Positions 53,932 to 64,000 of a stretch of DNA of 64,000 nt are shown here, piece after piece. Within the stretch, counting starts at the first letter, position 1. Each line of letters begins with the position of its first letter. Origin of the DNA: Pseudomonas sp. p1(2021b) (GTDB lineage Bacteria; Pseudomonadota; Gammaproteobacteria; Pseudomonadales; Pseudomonadaceae); assembly GCF_020151015.1 (NCBI RefSeq), contig NZ_CP083746.1:4245001-4309000 (forward strand). The letters run 5' to 3'. The notes below the pieces were generated by a model. That model did no database searches. It was not told the origin of the DNA and was given only the letters and a program-made list of their open reading frames with translations. The position numbers and the translations under genes are program-made.

Positions 53932-54405
53932 TCACTCGAACTGCGTGCGCATCCAGGCGTGGTACTCGGCCACGCCTTCTTCGCCTTCGCGCGGCGCCCA
54001 GTGGGCATGCTCGCCCCCGCCCACCGGCCGATACGGTCCGGCCTTGCACTCGAACAGAATGCTGTCGGCCTCCAGCACCACCAGCCCATGGTAGGTGCCT
54101 GGCGCCAGGTCGACGCCCAGGCAATCGCCCCCGGCCGCCAATACGCGCTTGTCGATCACCACGCCATGGTCGTCGAAGATCAGCAGGCCAAGGCGCCCCT
54201 TGAGCACGATCAATGCCTCGGCCTTGTCATCGCTCAGGTGACGATGGGGCGGGATGTAGGTGGTCGGTTGCAGGCCGACGGCCATCCGGTGGCAGGGCTC
54301 TTCCATCTGGTGGAAGTTGTGGTGCTGGCGGCCGCGCGGGTTGCCGGCGGCCTTCTGCGCCAACCCGGCAAACAGCGTGTGGTCGATGAATGCGGGCTGG
54401 CGCAT
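53932..54405 (-). CDS. WbuC-type cupin protein
   Basis: A 157-residue single-domain cupin. Metal-binding residues sit in HRHLSDDKAEALIVLKG (residues about 53-69) and again in GTYHGLVVLEADSILFE near residue 110. It matches WbuC-like cupins, which are often near sugar or nucleotide metabolism genes; substrate unknown. The ATG lies two bases after the hpt stop, so hpt and this gene form one unit. Confidence 0.85.
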   Translation of the reverse strand: MRQPAFIDHTLFAGLAQKAAGNPRGRQHHNFHQMEEPCHRMAVGLQPTTYIPPHRHLSDDKAEALIVLKGRLGLLIFDDHGVVIDKRVLAAGGDCLGVDLAPGTYHGLVVLEADSILFECKAGPYRPVGGGEHAHWAPREGEEGVAEYHAWMRTQFE

Positions 54406-54407
54406 GG

Positions 54408-54965
54408 TCACAGGCCCTTGACGGCGAAGATGCCGTTGGCGTTGCGCCAGTAGCCTTTGTAGTCCATGCCGTAGCCGAAGATGTAGCGGTCGACGCACGG
54501 CAGACCCACGTAGTTCGCCTTCAGGTCCGGGCTGGCCTTGCGGTCGTGGTCCTTGTCGATCAGCACGGCGGTGTGCACCGAGCGGGCACCGGCATGCTTG
54601 CAAAAGTCGATGATGGCGCTGAGGGTATGGCCTTCGTCGAGGATGTCGTCGACGATCAACACGTCGCGGTCAATGAACGAGATCTCGGGCTTGGCTTTCC
54701 AGAACAGTTCGCCGCCGCTGGTTTGGTTGCGGTAGCGCGAAGCGTGCAGGTAGGAGGCTTCCAGCGGGAACTGCAGGTGGGTCAGCAGCTTGCCGGCGAA
54801 GATCAGGCCGCCGTTCATGACGCAGAAGACCACCGGGTTCTTGTCGTGCAGGTCTTGGCAGATCTGCTGGCCGACCTTGGCGATGGCCGCTTCGACCTCG
54901 GCTTCGGTGTACAGGCAGTCAGCCTCGCGCATGACTTGACGGATATGCTCGAGATCGGCGGACAT
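54408..54965 (-). CDS. hpt: Hypoxanthine(-guanine) phosphoribosyltransferase
   Basis: A 185-residue purine-salvage enzyme. The PRPP-binding motif VLIVDDILDEGHTLSAII lies at about residues 100-117 and the purine-binding region YIFGYGMDYKGYWRN is at about 160-174. Substrate choice (hypoxanthine versus guanine) is not decidable. The ATG at 54965 follows TGGAGAGCGCC. Purine salvage is divergently placed from the pyrimidine-salvage pair upp-uraA. Confidence 0.95.
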   Translation of the reverse strand: MSADLEHIRQVMREADCLYTEAEVEAAIAKVGQQICQDLHDKNPVVFCVMNGGLIFAGKLLTHLQFPLEASYLHASRYRNQTSGGELFWKAKPEISFIDRDVLIVDDILDEGHTLSAIIDFCKHAGARSVHTAVLIDKDHDRKASPDLKANYVGLPCVDRYIFGYGMDYKGYWRNANGIFAVKGL

Positions 54966-55081
54966 GGCGCTCTCCAGGGGGCTCGGAATTGGAAAAGCGG
55001 GCAAAGGTACGCATCCGCTCGTCACAGATCAAGCATTTATGGACTAACGTGCAGAATGACTGGACGACAGCTCAGGCTGAA

Positions 55082-55093
55082 TAGATTAATCTA
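55082..55093. promoter_or_regulatory. 12-base perfect palindrome upstream of upp
   Basis: TAGATTAATCTA, 37 bases before the upp ATG, in the gap between divergent hpt and upp. A possible operator or -10 overlap; no known regulator consensus matches with certainty. Confidence 0.35.
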
Positions 55094-55130
55094 GCGCGGT
55101 TTTTTTGCCCGCCTCCCGGAGCCCTCCCCT

Positions 55131-55769
55131 ATGCCTACTCGTGAGATCCGCCATCCGCTGATCCGCCACAAGCTCGGCCTGATGCGCCGTGCCGATATCA
55201 GCACCAAGAACTTTCGCGAACTCGCCCAGGAAGTCGGCGCCCTCCTGACCTATGAAGCCACCCAGGACCTGCCGCTCGAAACCTACGAGATCGACGGCTG
55301 GTGCGGTAAGGTGCAGGTCGAGAAGATCGCCGGCAAGAAGATCACCGTGGTCCCGATCCTGCGCGCCGGCATCGGCATGCTCGACGGCGTGCTCAGCCTG
55401 GTGCCGGGCGCCAAGGTGAGCGCCGTGGGCGTCGCCCGTAACGAGGAAACCCTCGAAGCGCACACTTACCTGGAAAAACTCGCGCCGGACATCAACCAGC
55501 GCCTGGCCCTGATCATCGACCCGATGCTGGCCACCGGCGGCTCGATGGTCGCCACCATCGACCTGCTGAAAAAGGCCGGCTGCAAGGAGATCCGCGCCAT
55601 GGTCCTGGTCGCGGCCCCCGAAGGCATCGCCGTGGTGGAAAAAGCCCACCCCGACGTGCAGATCTACACCGCCTCGATCGACCAGCGCCTGAACGAACAC
55701 GGCTATATCGTCCCAGGCCTGGGCGATGCCGGCGACAAGATCTTCGGCACCAAGCAGAAGGACGCCTGA
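55131..55769 (+). CDS. upp: Uracil phosphoribosyltransferase
   Basis: A 212-residue pyrimidine-salvage enzyme converting uracil and PRPP to UMP. It opens [20 protein letters not shown]. The PRPP-binding [20 protein letters not shown] lies near residues 125-145 and the C-terminal uracil-binding [14 protein letters not shown] near 198-211. It is followed by uraA with only two bases between, giving a single upp-uraA operon. GGAG lies nine bases before the ATG. Confidence 0.97.
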   Translation: MPTREIRHPLIRHKLGLMRRADISTKNFRELAQEVGALLTYEATQDLPLETYEIDGWCGKVQVEKIAGKKITVVPILRAGIGMLDGVLSLVPGAKVSAVGVARNEETLEAHTYLEKLAPDINQRLALIIDPMLATGGSMVATIDLLKKAGCKEIRAMVLVAAPEGIAVVEKAHPDVQIYTASIDQRLNEHGYIVPGLGDAGDKIFGTKQKDA

Positions 55770-55771
55770 TC

Positions 55772-57037
55772 ATGCAGGACGGCTTCAACGACCCGCTTTG
55801 GCGCCAGGTCGTCTCGGGCGCGCAGATGCTCTTCGTAGCATTCGGCGCGCTGGTGCTGATGCCGCTGATCACCGGCCTGGACCCCAACGTAGCCCTGTTC
55901 ACCGCGGGTATCGGCACCCTGCTGTTCCAGCTGGTCACCGGGCGTCAGGTTCCGGTCTTCCTGGCTTCGAGCTTCGCCTTCATCACCCCGATCATCCTCG
56001 CCAAGGGCCAGTTCGGCCTGGCCGAGACCATGGGCGGCGTGATGGCGGCCGGCTTCGTGTACACCTTCATGGGCCTGATGGTGAAGATCAAGGGCACCGG
56101 CTTCATCGACCGCATGCTGCCGCCGGTGGTGATCGGCCCGGTGATCATCTCCATCGGCCTTGCCATGGCGCCGATCGCCGCCAACATGGCCATGGGCAAG
56201 GGCGGCGACGGCAGCGTATTGATGCCGTACAAGACCGCGATGCTGATCTCCATGCCGGCGTTGCTGACCACGCTGATCGTGGCCGTGTTCGGCAAGGGCA
56301 TCTTCCGCCTGGTGCCGATCATCGCCGGCGTGCTGGTGGGCTTTGGCCTGTCGTTCGCCTTCGGCGTGGTCGACACCGCCAAGATCGCGGCCGCGCCTTG
56401 GCTGGAGCTGCCCAGGTTCACGGCCCCGGCCTTCAACTGGCAGGCGATCCTGTTCATCGTTCCGGTGGCGCTTGCACCGGCCATCGAGCATATCGGCGGG
56501 GTGATCGCCGTGGGCAGCGTGACCGGCCGCGACTACCTGAAGAAGCCCGGCCTGCACCGCACCCTGCTCGGTGACGGCCTGGCCACCACCGCAGCCGGCC
56601 TGTTTGGCGGCCCGCCCAACACCACCTATGCCGAAGTGACTGGCGCGGTGATGCTGACCAAGAACTACAACCCGAAGATCATGACTTGGGCGGCAATCTT
56701 CGCCATCACCCTGGCCTTCATCGGCAAGTTCGGCGCACTGCTGCAAAGCATCCCGGTACCGGTGATGGGCGGCATTCTGTGCCTGCTGTTCGGCTCGATC
56801 GCCGCGGTGGGCATGAACACCATGATCCGCCACAAGATCGACCTGGCCGAGGCACGCAACCTGGTGATCGTCTCGGTGACCTTGGTGTTCGGTATCGGCG
56901 GCGTGCTCATCGGCAGCGGCGACGGCCCGGACGACTGGGGCCTGAAGGGCATCGCCTTGTGTGCCATCGTGGCCATCGCGCTGAACCTGATCCTGCCGGG
57001 CAACGACAGCTGGAAGCACAAGCAGCTGGATAACTGA
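55772..57037 (+). CDS. uraA: Uracil permease (NCS2 family)
   Basis: A 421-residue inner-membrane nucleobase:proton symporter with about 14 hydrophobic segments. The UraA/NAT signature is in APAIEHIGGVIAVGSVTG near residues 232-249, and VTGAVMLTKNYNP lies near 290. It supplies uracil to Upp. Co-transcribed with upp, to which it is nearly adjacent; the ribosome site lies within the end of upp. Confidence 0.96.
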   Translation: MQDGFNDPLWRQVVSGAQMLFVAFGALVLMPLITGLDPNVALFTAGIGTLLFQLVTGRQVPVFLASSFAFITPIILAKGQFGLAETMGGVMAAGFVYTFMGLMVKIKGTGFIDRMLPPVVIGPVIISIGLAMAPIAANMAMGKGGDGSVLMPYKTAMLISMPALLTTLIVAVFGKGIFRLVPIIAGVLVGFGLSFAFGVVDTAKIAAAPWLELPRFTAPAFNWQAILFIVPVALAPAIEHIGGVIAVGSVTGRDYLKKPGLHRTLLGDGLATTAAGLFGGPPNTTYAEVTGAVMLTKNYNPKIMTWAAIFAITLAFIGKFGALLQSIPVPVMGGILCLLFGSIAAVGMNTMIRHKIDLAEARNLVIVSVTLVFGIGGVLIGSGDGPDDWGLKGIALCAIVAIALNLILPGNDSWKHKQLDN

Positions 57038-57044
57038 GATCGCG

Positions 57045-57144
57045 GGGGCTGCTGCGCAGCCCTTTCGCGGCACCAGGCCGCTCCTATAAGGGACCGCGCG
57101 CTCCTGTAGCGGCCTTGCGCCGCGAAAGACCGCAAGGCGGCCCC
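57045..57144. repeat. Inverted REP pair with mini-hairpins between uraA and hemH
   Basis: GGGGCTGCTGCGCAGCCC and CTTTCGCGGCACCAGGCCGC (57045-57084) face the inverted GTAGCGGCCTTGCGCCGCG unit (57106-57128). Convergent gene boundary. Confidence 0.85.
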
Positions 57145-57151
57145 AGTTATA

Positions 57152-58165
57152 TCAGGCCTTTTCGCACATCCCCGCCAGCACCTTCACCCACTGCGGGTGG
57201 TCATTCAGGCAAGGCACCAGCACCAGCTCCCTGCCGCCAGCCTCGACAAACTGCTCACTCCCCCGCATGCCGATCTCTTCCAGCGTCTCGATGCAATCGG
57301 CGACGAACGCCGGGCACATCACCAGCAGCTTCTTCACCCCCGCCTTGCCCAACTCGTCCAGACGCGTCTCGGTGTAGGGCTCGATCCATTTGGCGCGCCC
57401 CAGGCGCGACTGGAACGACACCGACCACTTGCCGTCCGGGATACCCATCCTCTGCGCAAAGGCCCGCGCGGTGGCCAGGCATTGGCCGCGATAGCAGACC
57501 GCACGCATCTGCGCGCTGGCATCCTTGCAGCAATCGGCGGCCTGGAAGTCATGCTGGCCGGTCGGGTCGAGCTTCTTCAGGTGCCGCTCAGGCAGGCCAT
57601 GGAAGCTCAGCAGCAAGTGGTCGTAGTCCTGCTCCAGGTACGGCCTGGCACTGGCGGCCAGCGCTTCGATGTAGTCGGGGTGTTCGTAGAACGGCTGCAG
57701 CACGCGCATCTGCAGCGGCAGCCGTCGCTCGGCAATGGTCTGCTTCGCCAGCTCCACCACCGTGGTCACGGTGCTGTCGGCGAACTGCGGATAAAGCGGC
57801 GCCAGGGTGACCTTGCGCACGCCTTGGGCCGCCAGGCGCTCCAGCACCTCGGGCAAGGCTGGTTCGCCGTAGCGCATGGCGATGTCCACCGGGCCATGGG
57901 GCCAATGCTCGGCCATCGCCGCCTGCAGGCGGCGGGTCAGCACCACCAGGGGCGAGCCCTCGTCCCACCAGATCGAGGCGTAGGCGTGGGCCGACTGTTC
58001 CGGGCGCTTGATCAGGATCAGCGACACCAGCAGGCGCCGCACGGGCCAAGGCAGGTCGATCACGTAGGGGTCCATGAGGAACTGGTTGAGGTAACGGCGC
58101 ACGTCGGCCACCGAGGTGGAGGCCGGCGAACCCAGGTTGACCAGCAGCAGGGCGTGATCGGTCAT
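57152..58165 (-). CDS. hemH: Ferrochelatase
   Basis: A 337-residue enzyme inserting Fe2+ into protoporphyrin [16 protein letters not shown] opens the protein, [13 protein letters not shown] carries the catalytic His near 195, and [16 protein letters not shown] and [15 protein letters not shown] lie in the C-terminal half. No 2Fe-2S C-terminal extension is visible. The ATG follows TAGGACGCTGC. It lies 13 bases downstream of the epimerase-like gene, so they form one unit driven from the light-type promoter region upstream. Confidence 0.96.
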   Translation of the reverse strand: MTDHALLLVNLGSPASTSVADVRRYLNQFLMDPYVIDLPWPVRRLLVSLILIKRPEQSAHAYASIWWDEGSPLVVLTRRLQAAMAEHWPHGPVDIAMRYGEPALPEVLERLAAQGVRKVTLAPLYPQFADSTVTTVVELAKQTIAERRLPLQMRVLQPFYEHPDYIEALAASARPYLEQDYDHLLLSFHGLPERHLKKLDPTGQHDFQAADCCKDASAQMRAVCYRGQCLATARAFAQRMGIPDGKWSVSFQSRLGRAKWIEPYTETRLDELGKAGVKKLLVMCPAFVADCIETLEEIGMRGSEQFVEAGGRELVLVPCLNDHPQWVKVLAGMCEKA

Positions 58166-58178
58166 GCAGCGTCCTATG

Positions 58179-59084
58179 TCAGAGGCGGCTGGACAAGTTG
58201 TCCAGCGCCGATTGCAGATCGTTGAAGCGGAACGTGAAACCCGCCGCCAGCAGGCGAACCGGGCGAGCGCGCTGGCCACCGAGCAACAGCGTCGACAGTT
58301 CGCCCAACCCAGCCTTGAGCAGCAACGCCGGCACCGGCAGCACAGCGGGCCGATGCAGCGTGCGGCCCAGGCGCTTGGCGAATTCGCGGTTGCGCACCGG
58401 CTCCGGCGCGCAGGCATTATAAGGACCGCTGCAGTCCTTGTGCTGCAAGAGAAAATCAATCAAGGCGATCTGGTCTTCTATATGAACCCAGGGCATCCAC
58501 TGTCGACCATCGCCCAAGGGCCCGCCGAGCCCCAGCTTGAAGGGCATGCGCAGACGCGACAAAAAGCCGCCATCGCTGGCCAGTACCAGGCCGGTGCGCA
58601 CCAACACCACGCGGATCCCCAGCCGTTGCGCACGCTGGGCGGTTTCTTCCCAGGCGATGCACAACTGGCTGGCGAAGTCCTCCTTCACCGGCGGCGACGC
58701 CTCGGTCAGTTCGCGTTCGCCACCGTCGCCATACCAGCCCACCGCCGAGCCCGAAACCAGCACCTCGGGGCGCTGCTCGCGGCTTTCCAACCAGGCCAGC
58801 ACCTGCTCGGTGAGGGTGATGCGGCTGGCCCACAGCAACGTCCGCCGCGCAGCCGTCCACGGGCGATCGGCGATGGGCGCACCTGCCAGGTTGACCACTG
58901 CATCCACCCTGTCGTCCGCAGCCAGTTCATCCAGACGGGCGATGCCGAGCACACCCGTACCGCAGATGCCTGGCACCTGCTCGGGGCGCCTGCTCCAGAC
59001 CGTCAGGCGATGTCCCTGGTCGCGCCAGTACTGGCAGAGGTGGTGGCCAATCAAACCTGTACCGCCGGTCAGCAATATATGCAT
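58179..59084 (-). CDS. TIGR01777/YfcH-type NAD(P)-dependent epimerase-like protein
   Basis: A 301-residue Rossmann-fold protein. The dinucleotide motif [16 protein letters not shown] is at residues 5-20, followed by [28 protein letters not shown], and an [17 protein letters not shown] element, with the C-terminal DUF1731 region ([15 protein letters not shown]). The family is related to extended SDRs such as the SulA-like/YfcH proteins; the substrate is unknown. The gene starts after GAGGACACAGCC and precedes hemH. Placing an SDR with hemH and a photolyase cluster suggests a pigment/light stress context. Confidence 0.9.
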   Translation of the reverse strand: MHILLTGGTGLIGHHLCQYWRDQGHRLTVWSRRPEQVPGICGTGVLGIARLDELAADDRVDAVVNLAGAPIADRPWTAARRTLLWASRITLTEQVLAWLESREQRPEVLVSGSAVGWYGDGGERELTEASPPVKEDFASQLCIAWEETAQRAQRLGIRVVLVRTGLVLASDGGFLSRLRMPFKLGLGGPLGDGRQWMPWVHIEDQIALIDFLLQHKDCSGPYNACAPEPVRNREFAKRLGRTLHRPAVLPVPALLLKAGLGELSTLLLGGQRARPVRLLAAGFTFRFNDLQSALDNLSSRL

Positions 59085-59202
59085 GGCTGTGTCCTCGCAA
59101 GCTGCGCCCGTGGTCTATTTTTAAGAACAAGGCACTTTTTAGACCGGATGCTCTCGGATAAACATAGGCCAACCTGCCCTATCGAGCGGAATAACCTTAT
59201 AC

Positions 59203-59223
59203 AAAAATTGTGCATTGTACAGG
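59203..59223. promoter_or_regulatory. Divergent LitR/CarH-type operator with sigma70 promoter
   Basis: TTATACA and TGTACAGG are imperfect inverted copies between two divergent genes. On the plus strand, TTGTAC at 59215-59220 plus a -10-like TAGTCT at 59238 (17-base spacing) gives a promoter for the FAD protein at 59273. TTGTACA is the half-site bound by B12-dependent MerR-type light regulators. Binding is inferred. Confidence 0.55.
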
Positions 59224-59248
59224 TTTGCCTGACCGCGTAGTCTGCTAA

Positions 59249-60259
<1,011 letters not shown>

Positions 60260-60378
60260 ACCTGCCTGTAAAGGCTTGAGCCAAGCATCGCACCGGCGAT
60301 GCTCGAGCTCGAACGCCCTTTCACGGTACACCCTGTTTGAAAATCGCTTGCATAACCTCGGCGCTGTGTTGAAATCAG

Positions 60379-60406
60379 CTTGTACAAAAATATATGAATG
60401 TACAAG
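60379..60406 (+). promoter_or_regulatory. LitR/CarH-type operator in the DUF1722 promoter
   Basis: CTTGTACA (60379-60386) and TGTACAAG (60399-60406) are perfect inverted copies with a 12-base spacer. The promoter TTGAAA (60369-60374), 16 bases, TATATG (60391-60396) overlaps them, so a bound regulator would block RNA polymerase. The layout is that of B12-dependent light-sensing MerR regulators of pseudomonads; recognition is by eye. Confidence 0.7.
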
Positions 60407-60422
60407 TTTTATGGACACAGCG

Positions 60423-60917
60423 ATGAAGGATGCCGACAACCTTACCACCACCCCCTTTCAAGCCCAGGCGCACGCGCAATGGCAACATTTGCTTGCCGAA
60501 GGCCTGAGCCGTGGCGCGCTGGTGCGCTTCCATTCGCGCTACAAGTACTTGGTAATGGCCTGCAGCCCCCAGGCCTACCGGGAACTGGGGCGCCTGCTGG
60601 GCAGCATGTCCGGCGATGACGATCCGCAGCAGCTCGGCGCGAACTACTTCAACCTGTTGCTGCAGGCCCTGCAGCACACGCCCAGCCGGGGTACCCACAC
60701 CAATGTGCTGCAGCATCTGAGCGGTTACCTGCGCCCCGTGCTGGCGCAGCACGAGCGCAGACAGTTGCAGGAAACCATCAGCCACTACCAGCAAGGCATC
60801 GTGCCGCTGACGGTGCCCCTGGCCCTGCTCAGGCACCACCTGCACGGACACCCTGACCCCTACTTGCTGCAGCAGGTCTACCTGCAACCGGCCCTCCATT
60901 CACCCGATGCTGCATAA
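60423..60917 (+). CDS. DUF1722 (YbgA) family protein
   Basis: A 164-residue protein. The DUF1722 core runs from about residue 20 to 140, with SRGALVRFHSRYKYLVMACS near the start. DUF1722 is often fused to DUF523; here it stands alone. YbgA-type proteins are linked to photolyases but have no settled activity. I chose the ATG at 60423, which is a sensible distance from the probable transcription start; an ATG at 60411 sits too close to it. Confidence 0.85.
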   Translation: MKDADNLTTTPFQAQAHAQWQHLLAEGLSRGALVRFHSRYKYLVMACSPQAYRELGRLLGSMSGDDDPQQLGANYFNLLLQALQHTPSRGTHTNVLQHLSGYLRPVLAQHERRQLQETISHYQQGIVPLTVPLALLRHHLHGHPDPYLLQQVYLQPALHSPDAA

Positions 60918-60936
60918 CCGGACGAGGCGCTTCACC

Positions 60937-62352
60937 ATGCAATTGATCTGGCTGCGCACCGACCTGCGCGTCGATGACAACCACGCCTTGAGCGCCGCCT
61001 GCGCGCGCGGGCCGACCCTCGCCCTGTGGCTGGCCAGCCCCGGCCAATGGCAGGCCCATGACGATGCCGCCTGCAAGGTCGATTTCTGGCTGCGTAACCT
61101 GGAGGCCCTGCGCCAGTCGCTGGAGCGCCTGGAGATACCGTTGCTGGTTCGCCAGGTCGACACCTGGCAGCAAGCGCCCCAGGCGGTGCTGGAGGTCTGC
61201 CGGCAATACCGGGTGCAAGGCGTGCACTGGAACGAGGAATACGGCGTCAACGAACAGCAGCGCGACGCACGTACCCAGGCGTTGCTGCACGAGGCCGGCA
61301 TCGCAGCCCAGGGCCATCTGGACCAACTGCTGCTGCGCCCGGGTTCGGTGCTCACCCGCAGCGGTCATTACTTCCAGGTGTTCGGCCAGTTCCGAAAGGC
61401 GTGCCTGGAACACCTGTACCTGAGCCTGCCGCCCCTGGCCCCGAGGGTGACGGGCCAGGCACCGACGGGCATCGCCAGCGATCCGATTCCCCAGGCCTTC
61501 TCCGGCTTTGCCGCACCGTCGCGAAGTCTGCGCGAGCATTGGCCAGCAGGTGAAAACGAAGCGCAGCGCCGCCTCACCCGTTTCATCGATGAAATCGTCG
61601 AGGACTATCCTCGTCTGCGCGACCTGCCCGCCAGAACCGGTACCAGCCAGCTGTCGCCTTACCTGGCCGCCGGTGTGATCTCGCCACGCCAATGCCTGCA
61701 TGCAGCCCTGCTCTGCAACCAAGGCGAGCTGGACAGCGGCAACGCCGGCGTACGAACCTGGATCAACGAGCTGCTCTGGCGGGAGTTCTACAAGCACATC
61801 CTGGTGGGTTATCCACAGGTCGCCCGGCATCGGGCCTTCCGCGCCCATACTGAAGCCTTGCCCTGGCGCGACGCCCCCGAAGACCTGGAAGCCTGGAAGG
61901 CGGGGCGCACCGGCTTTCCGCTGATCGATGCGGCCATGCGCCAGCTGCACCATACCGGCTGGATGCACAACCGCCTGCGCATGGTGGTCGCCATGTTCCT
62001 GAGCAAGAACCTGCTGATCGACTGGCGATTGGGCGAACGCCATTTCATGCGGCACCTGATCGATGGCGACCTGGCCGCCAACAATGGCGGCTGGCAGTGG
62101 AGCGCCTCCACCGGGACCGATGCGGTGCCGTACTTCCGGCTCTTCAACCCGATCAGCCAGTCACGTCGCTTCGACCCACAGGGGCAGTTCATCCGCCATT
62201 GGCTGCCGGAGCTGCAGGGGCTGGATGACAAGACCGTTCATGAGCCCGGGGGCAGCGGCGACTTGTTCGCGGCGCCCTACCCTCGGCCGAACGTCGACTT
62301 GGCCAGCAGCCGGGCGCGGGCCTTGGCGGCGTTTCAGGCCCTTAAAGGTTGA
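60937..62352 (+). CDS. phrB: Deoxyribodipyrimidine photolyase
   Basis: A 471-residue class I CPD photolyase that uses FAD and a light-harvesting cofactor to repair cyclobutane pyrimidine dimers. The N-terminal antenna domain starts LIWLRTDLRVDDNHAL. The FAD/DNA-binding half has SPYLAAGVISPRQC, WREFYKHIL, WKAGRTGFPLIDAAMRQL, GWMHNRLRMV and GWQWSASTGTDAVPYFR. A second in-frame ATG at 60907 would overlap the DUF1722 gene and lacks a good site. It forms a cluster with the upstream genes. Confidence 0.96.
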   Translation: MQLIWLRTDLRVDDNHALSAACARGPTLALWLASPGQWQAHDDAACKVDFWLRNLEALRQSLERLEIPLLVRQVDTWQQAPQAVLEVCRQYRVQGVHWNEEYGVNEQQRDARTQALLHEAGIAAQGHLDQLLLRPGSVLTRSGHYFQVFGQFRKACLEHLYLSLPPLAPRVTGQAPTGIASDPIPQAFSGFAAPSRSLREHWPAGENEAQRRLTRFIDEIVEDYPRLRDLPARTGTSQLSPYLAAGVISPRQCLHAALLCNQGELDSGNAGVRTWINELLWREFYKHILVGYPQVARHRAFRAHTEALPWRDAPEDLEAWKAGRTGFPLIDAAMRQLHHTGWMHNRLRMVVAMFLSKNLLIDWRLGERHFMRHLIDGDLAANNGGWQWSASTGTDAVPYFRLFNPISQSRRFDPQGQFIRHWLPELQGLDDKTVHEPGGSGDLFAAPYPRPNVDLASSRARALAAFQALKG

Positions 62353-62355
62353 GCC

Positions 62356-62458
62356 GGGGGCGCTGCGCGCCCCTTTCGCGGCACAAGGCCGCTTACAGGA
62401 ACAACACCGACCTGTGTAGGAGCGGCCTTGTGCCGCGAAAGGGCTGCACAGCAGCCCC
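62356..62458. repeat. Inverted REP pair with two mini-hairpins
   Basis: GGGGGCGCTGCGCGCCCC, then TTTCGCGGCACAAGGCCGC (62373 on) face the inverted unit at 62411-62440 and GGGCTGC-ACA-GCAGCCC. This is the most complete composite REP unit here, between convergent phrB and murI. Confidence 0.9.
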
Positions 62459-62460
62459 AT

Positions 62461-63258
62461 TCACAGCGGGAAAGAATGAACCGAGACGTCCCCACCCCAG
62501 AGCAGCGGCAGCACCTTGCCCAACGATTGTGGCTGGGCACTGGTCCAGAATACGGCCCCCCGCGCAGGCCCTTCGGCCAGCAGGTCCCGTGCGACCAACA
62601 GGCGCTGCAACTGCCGCGCGACGGCGGCGCCGGTATCGATGATCGCCACGTCCGAGGGCACCATCTGCGCCAGCAGCGGGCGCAGGAAGGGGTAGTGGGT
62701 GCAGCCGAGGATGACGGTATCGCAGCCGGCCGCCAGCAACGGCTGCACATAACCCAGCAGCAGTTGGCGCAGCTCGGGGCTGTCGAGGTCCCCGGCCTCG
62801 ATGCGTTCGACCAGACCAGGACACGGCTGTGTCACTACCTGCACGTCATTGGCGAAACGATCGAGCAAGGCCGCGAACTTGGCACTCTGCAAGGTGCCGG
62901 TGGTGGCCAGGACACCAACCACGCCCGAGCGGGTCGCCGCCGCCGCCGGCTTGACCGCAGGCTCCATGCCCACCAGGGGCCAGTCCGGATACAGCTCACG
63001 CAGGTCGGCGACCGCGGCCACCGTAGCGGTGTTGCAGGCCAGCACCATGGCCTTGGCGCCCTGCTCGCGGAAGAACCCGGCGATGTGGCGCAGGCGTTGG
63101 CGGATGTAGTCCGGGGATTTCTCACCATAGGGCACATGGCCGCTGTCGGCGACATATAGCAGCGACTCGCTGGGCAGCAGGCGCTGGATCTCGGCAAGCA
63201 CCGACAGGCCGCCGACCCCCGAGTCCATCACGCCGATCGGCGCCGAACGCTCAGCCAT
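62461..63258 (-). CDS. murI: Glutamate racemase
   Basis: A 265-residue racemase making D-glutamate for peptidoglycan. The pair of catalytic cysteines lies in [11 protein letters not shown] (near residue 75) and [11 protein letters not shown] (near 185), and [12 protein letters not shown] opens the protein. The ATG at 63258 overlaps the moeB stop by eight bases, so they are translationally coupled. An upstream frame to 63330 lies wholly inside moeB. Confidence 0.96.
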   Translation of the reverse strand: MAERSAPIGVMDSGVGGLSVLAEIQRLLPSESLLYVADSGHVPYGEKSPDYIRQRLRHIAGFFREQGAKAMVLACNTATVAAVADLRELYPDWPLVGMEPAVKPAAAATRSGVVGVLATTGTLQSAKFAALLDRFANDVQVVTQPCPGLVERIEAGDLDSPELRQLLLGYVQPLLAAGCDTVILGCTHYPFLRPLLAQMVPSDVAIIDTGAAVARQLQRLLVARDLLAEGPARGAVFWTSAQPQSLGKVLPLLWGGDVSVHSFPL

Positions 63259-64000
63259 GCCGGCTGCCACACACAGGGCACGCCGGGTCGCGCTTGACGC
63301 GCAGTTCGCGCATGCGCGTGCCGAGGGCATCGATCAGCAGCAGGCGGCCGACCAGCGGGTCACCGAAACCGGCCAGCAACTTCATTGCCTCCAGGGCCTG
63401 GAGGCTGCCGACCAGGCCAACCAACGGCCCGAGCACGCCGGCCTCGCTGCAGGTCAGCTCGGCGTCGCTGCCATGGCCATAGAGGCAGTGGTAGCACGGG
63501 CTGTAGTCACGACGTGGGTCGAACACCGACAACTGCCCCTCCAGGCGAATCGCCGCACCACTGACCAACGGCTTGCCGGCCGCGACACACGCGGCGTTGA
63601 CCGCCTCGCGGGTGGAGAAGTTGTCGGAGCAGTCCAGCACCACATCGACCGCCGCCACGGCCGCGGCGAGAGAGTCTTCGTCCAGTGCCTGACGATGGGC
63701 GACCAGGCCGATCTCGGGGTTGATCGCCTGCAGGCGCTTGAGCGCCGAGTCGACCTTGCTCATGCCCACGCTGTCGCTGTCATGGATGACCTGGCGCTGC
63801 AGGTTGGTCAGGTCGACGGTATCGAAGTCGGCCAGGTGCAGCTCGCCCACCCCGGCAGCGGCAAGGTACAAGGCCACCGGCGAGCCGAGCCCACCCAGGC
63901 CGACCACCAGCGCCTTGCTGCGCTTGAGCCGCAACTGGCCGTCGATATCCACTTGGGCCAGCAGGATCTGCCGGCTGTAGCGCAACAGTTCCTGATCACT
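63251..64000 (-). CDS. moeB: ThiF/MoeB-type sulfur-carrier adenylyltransferase, 5' end outside the window
   Basis: An E1-like adenylyltransferase that activates the C-terminus of MoaD (molybdopterin synthesis) or ThiS (thiamine). The last 249 codons are present; the start lies beyond base 64000. The ATP-binding [40 protein letters not shown] and the zinc-binding CPVCGSRHG near the C-terminus are visible. It is not possible to separate MoeB from ThiF from this sequence alone. It overlaps murI downstream, as in other pseudomonads. Confidence 0.92.
   Translation of the reverse strand, partial: SDQELLRYSRQILLAQVDIDGQLRLKRSKALVVGLGGLGSPVALYLAAAGVGELHLADFDTVDLTNLQRQVIHDSDSVGMSKVDSALKRLQAINPEIGLVAHRQALDEDSLAAAVAAVDVVLDCSDNFSTREAVNAACVAAGKPLVSGAAIRLEGQLSVFDPRRDYSPCYHCLYGHGSDAELTCSEAGVLGPLVGLVGSLQALEAMKLLAGFGDPLVGRLLLIDALGTRMRELRVKRDPACPVCGSRHG

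Overview
The window is a high-GC chromosomal segment of a gammaproteobacterium of the Pseudomonas putida group. The evidence is the gene order (fruR/fruB/fruK, tatD, ampE/ampD, nadC, trxB, pta, mqo, hpt, upp/uraA, hemH, phrB, murI, moeB), the gene-end REP palindromes of the GCGGGCTTGTCCCGC and GCGGCCTTGTGCCGC types, and protein sequences typical of the genus. I see no rRNA, tRNA, CRISPR, integrase or transposase. Both ends cut genes: fruK on the left and moeB/thiF on the right.

Left part (1-24 kb). The fructose phosphotransferase genes (fruK partial, fruB) diverge from their regulator fruR, with a near-consensus Cra/FruR operator between them. TatD, a transmembrane chemoreceptor, ampD-ampE, a DUF1631 protein and nadC follow. 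An atypical Ig-like repeat protein (12.4-13.8 kb) sits between nadC and trxB. After trxB and cysZ comes a compact accessory type VI secretion module on the minus strand (16.0-20.1 kb): vgrG, an Eag/DcrB-type chaperone, a PAAR protein with a C-terminal GHH-type nuclease domain, and a small presumed immunity gene, all tightly coupled. Base composition falls sharply at the 3' end of vgrG and stays low through the cargo. A soluble PAS-PAS chemoreceptor (BdlA-like) and a GT4 glycosyltransferase follow.

Middle part (23-49 kb). This holds a glutathione peroxidase, an SlyD-like prolyl isomerase diverging from a DUF3565 gene, pta, an OmpA-type lipoprotein, a glyoxalase-II-like hydrolase, a MazEF-type toxin-antitoxin pair with a palindromic operator, and a REC-TPR/histidine-kinase pair. 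A lipid-related block comprises a MalT-type LuxR regulator, DUF1329, DUF1302 and an acyl-CoA ligase. Then come hprA, rsmC, a manganese (yybP-ykoY) riboswitch controlling a UPF0016/TMEM165 exporter, an M48 protease, a dCache chemoreceptor, yedK, DUF2007 and CPXCG small proteins, and an acyltransferase.

Right part (49-64 kb). This holds small proteins (two behind Pho-box-like sequences), a YajG-type lipoprotein, and a roughly 600-base leader before malate:quinone oxidoreductase. The PA4642-like genes, hpt, upp-uraA and hemH with its epimerase-like partner follow. Last is a light/photolyase cluster with LitR/CarH-type TTGTACA operators but no adjacent MerR-type regulator gene, then murI and moeB.

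Most of the window is housekeeping backbone. The accessory or unusual pieces are the T6SS cargo module, the Ig-like protein, the toxin-antitoxin pair, and several structured non-coding regions: the Mn riboswitch, an orphan terminator at about 20.6 kb, the mqo leader, and paired REP hairpins.
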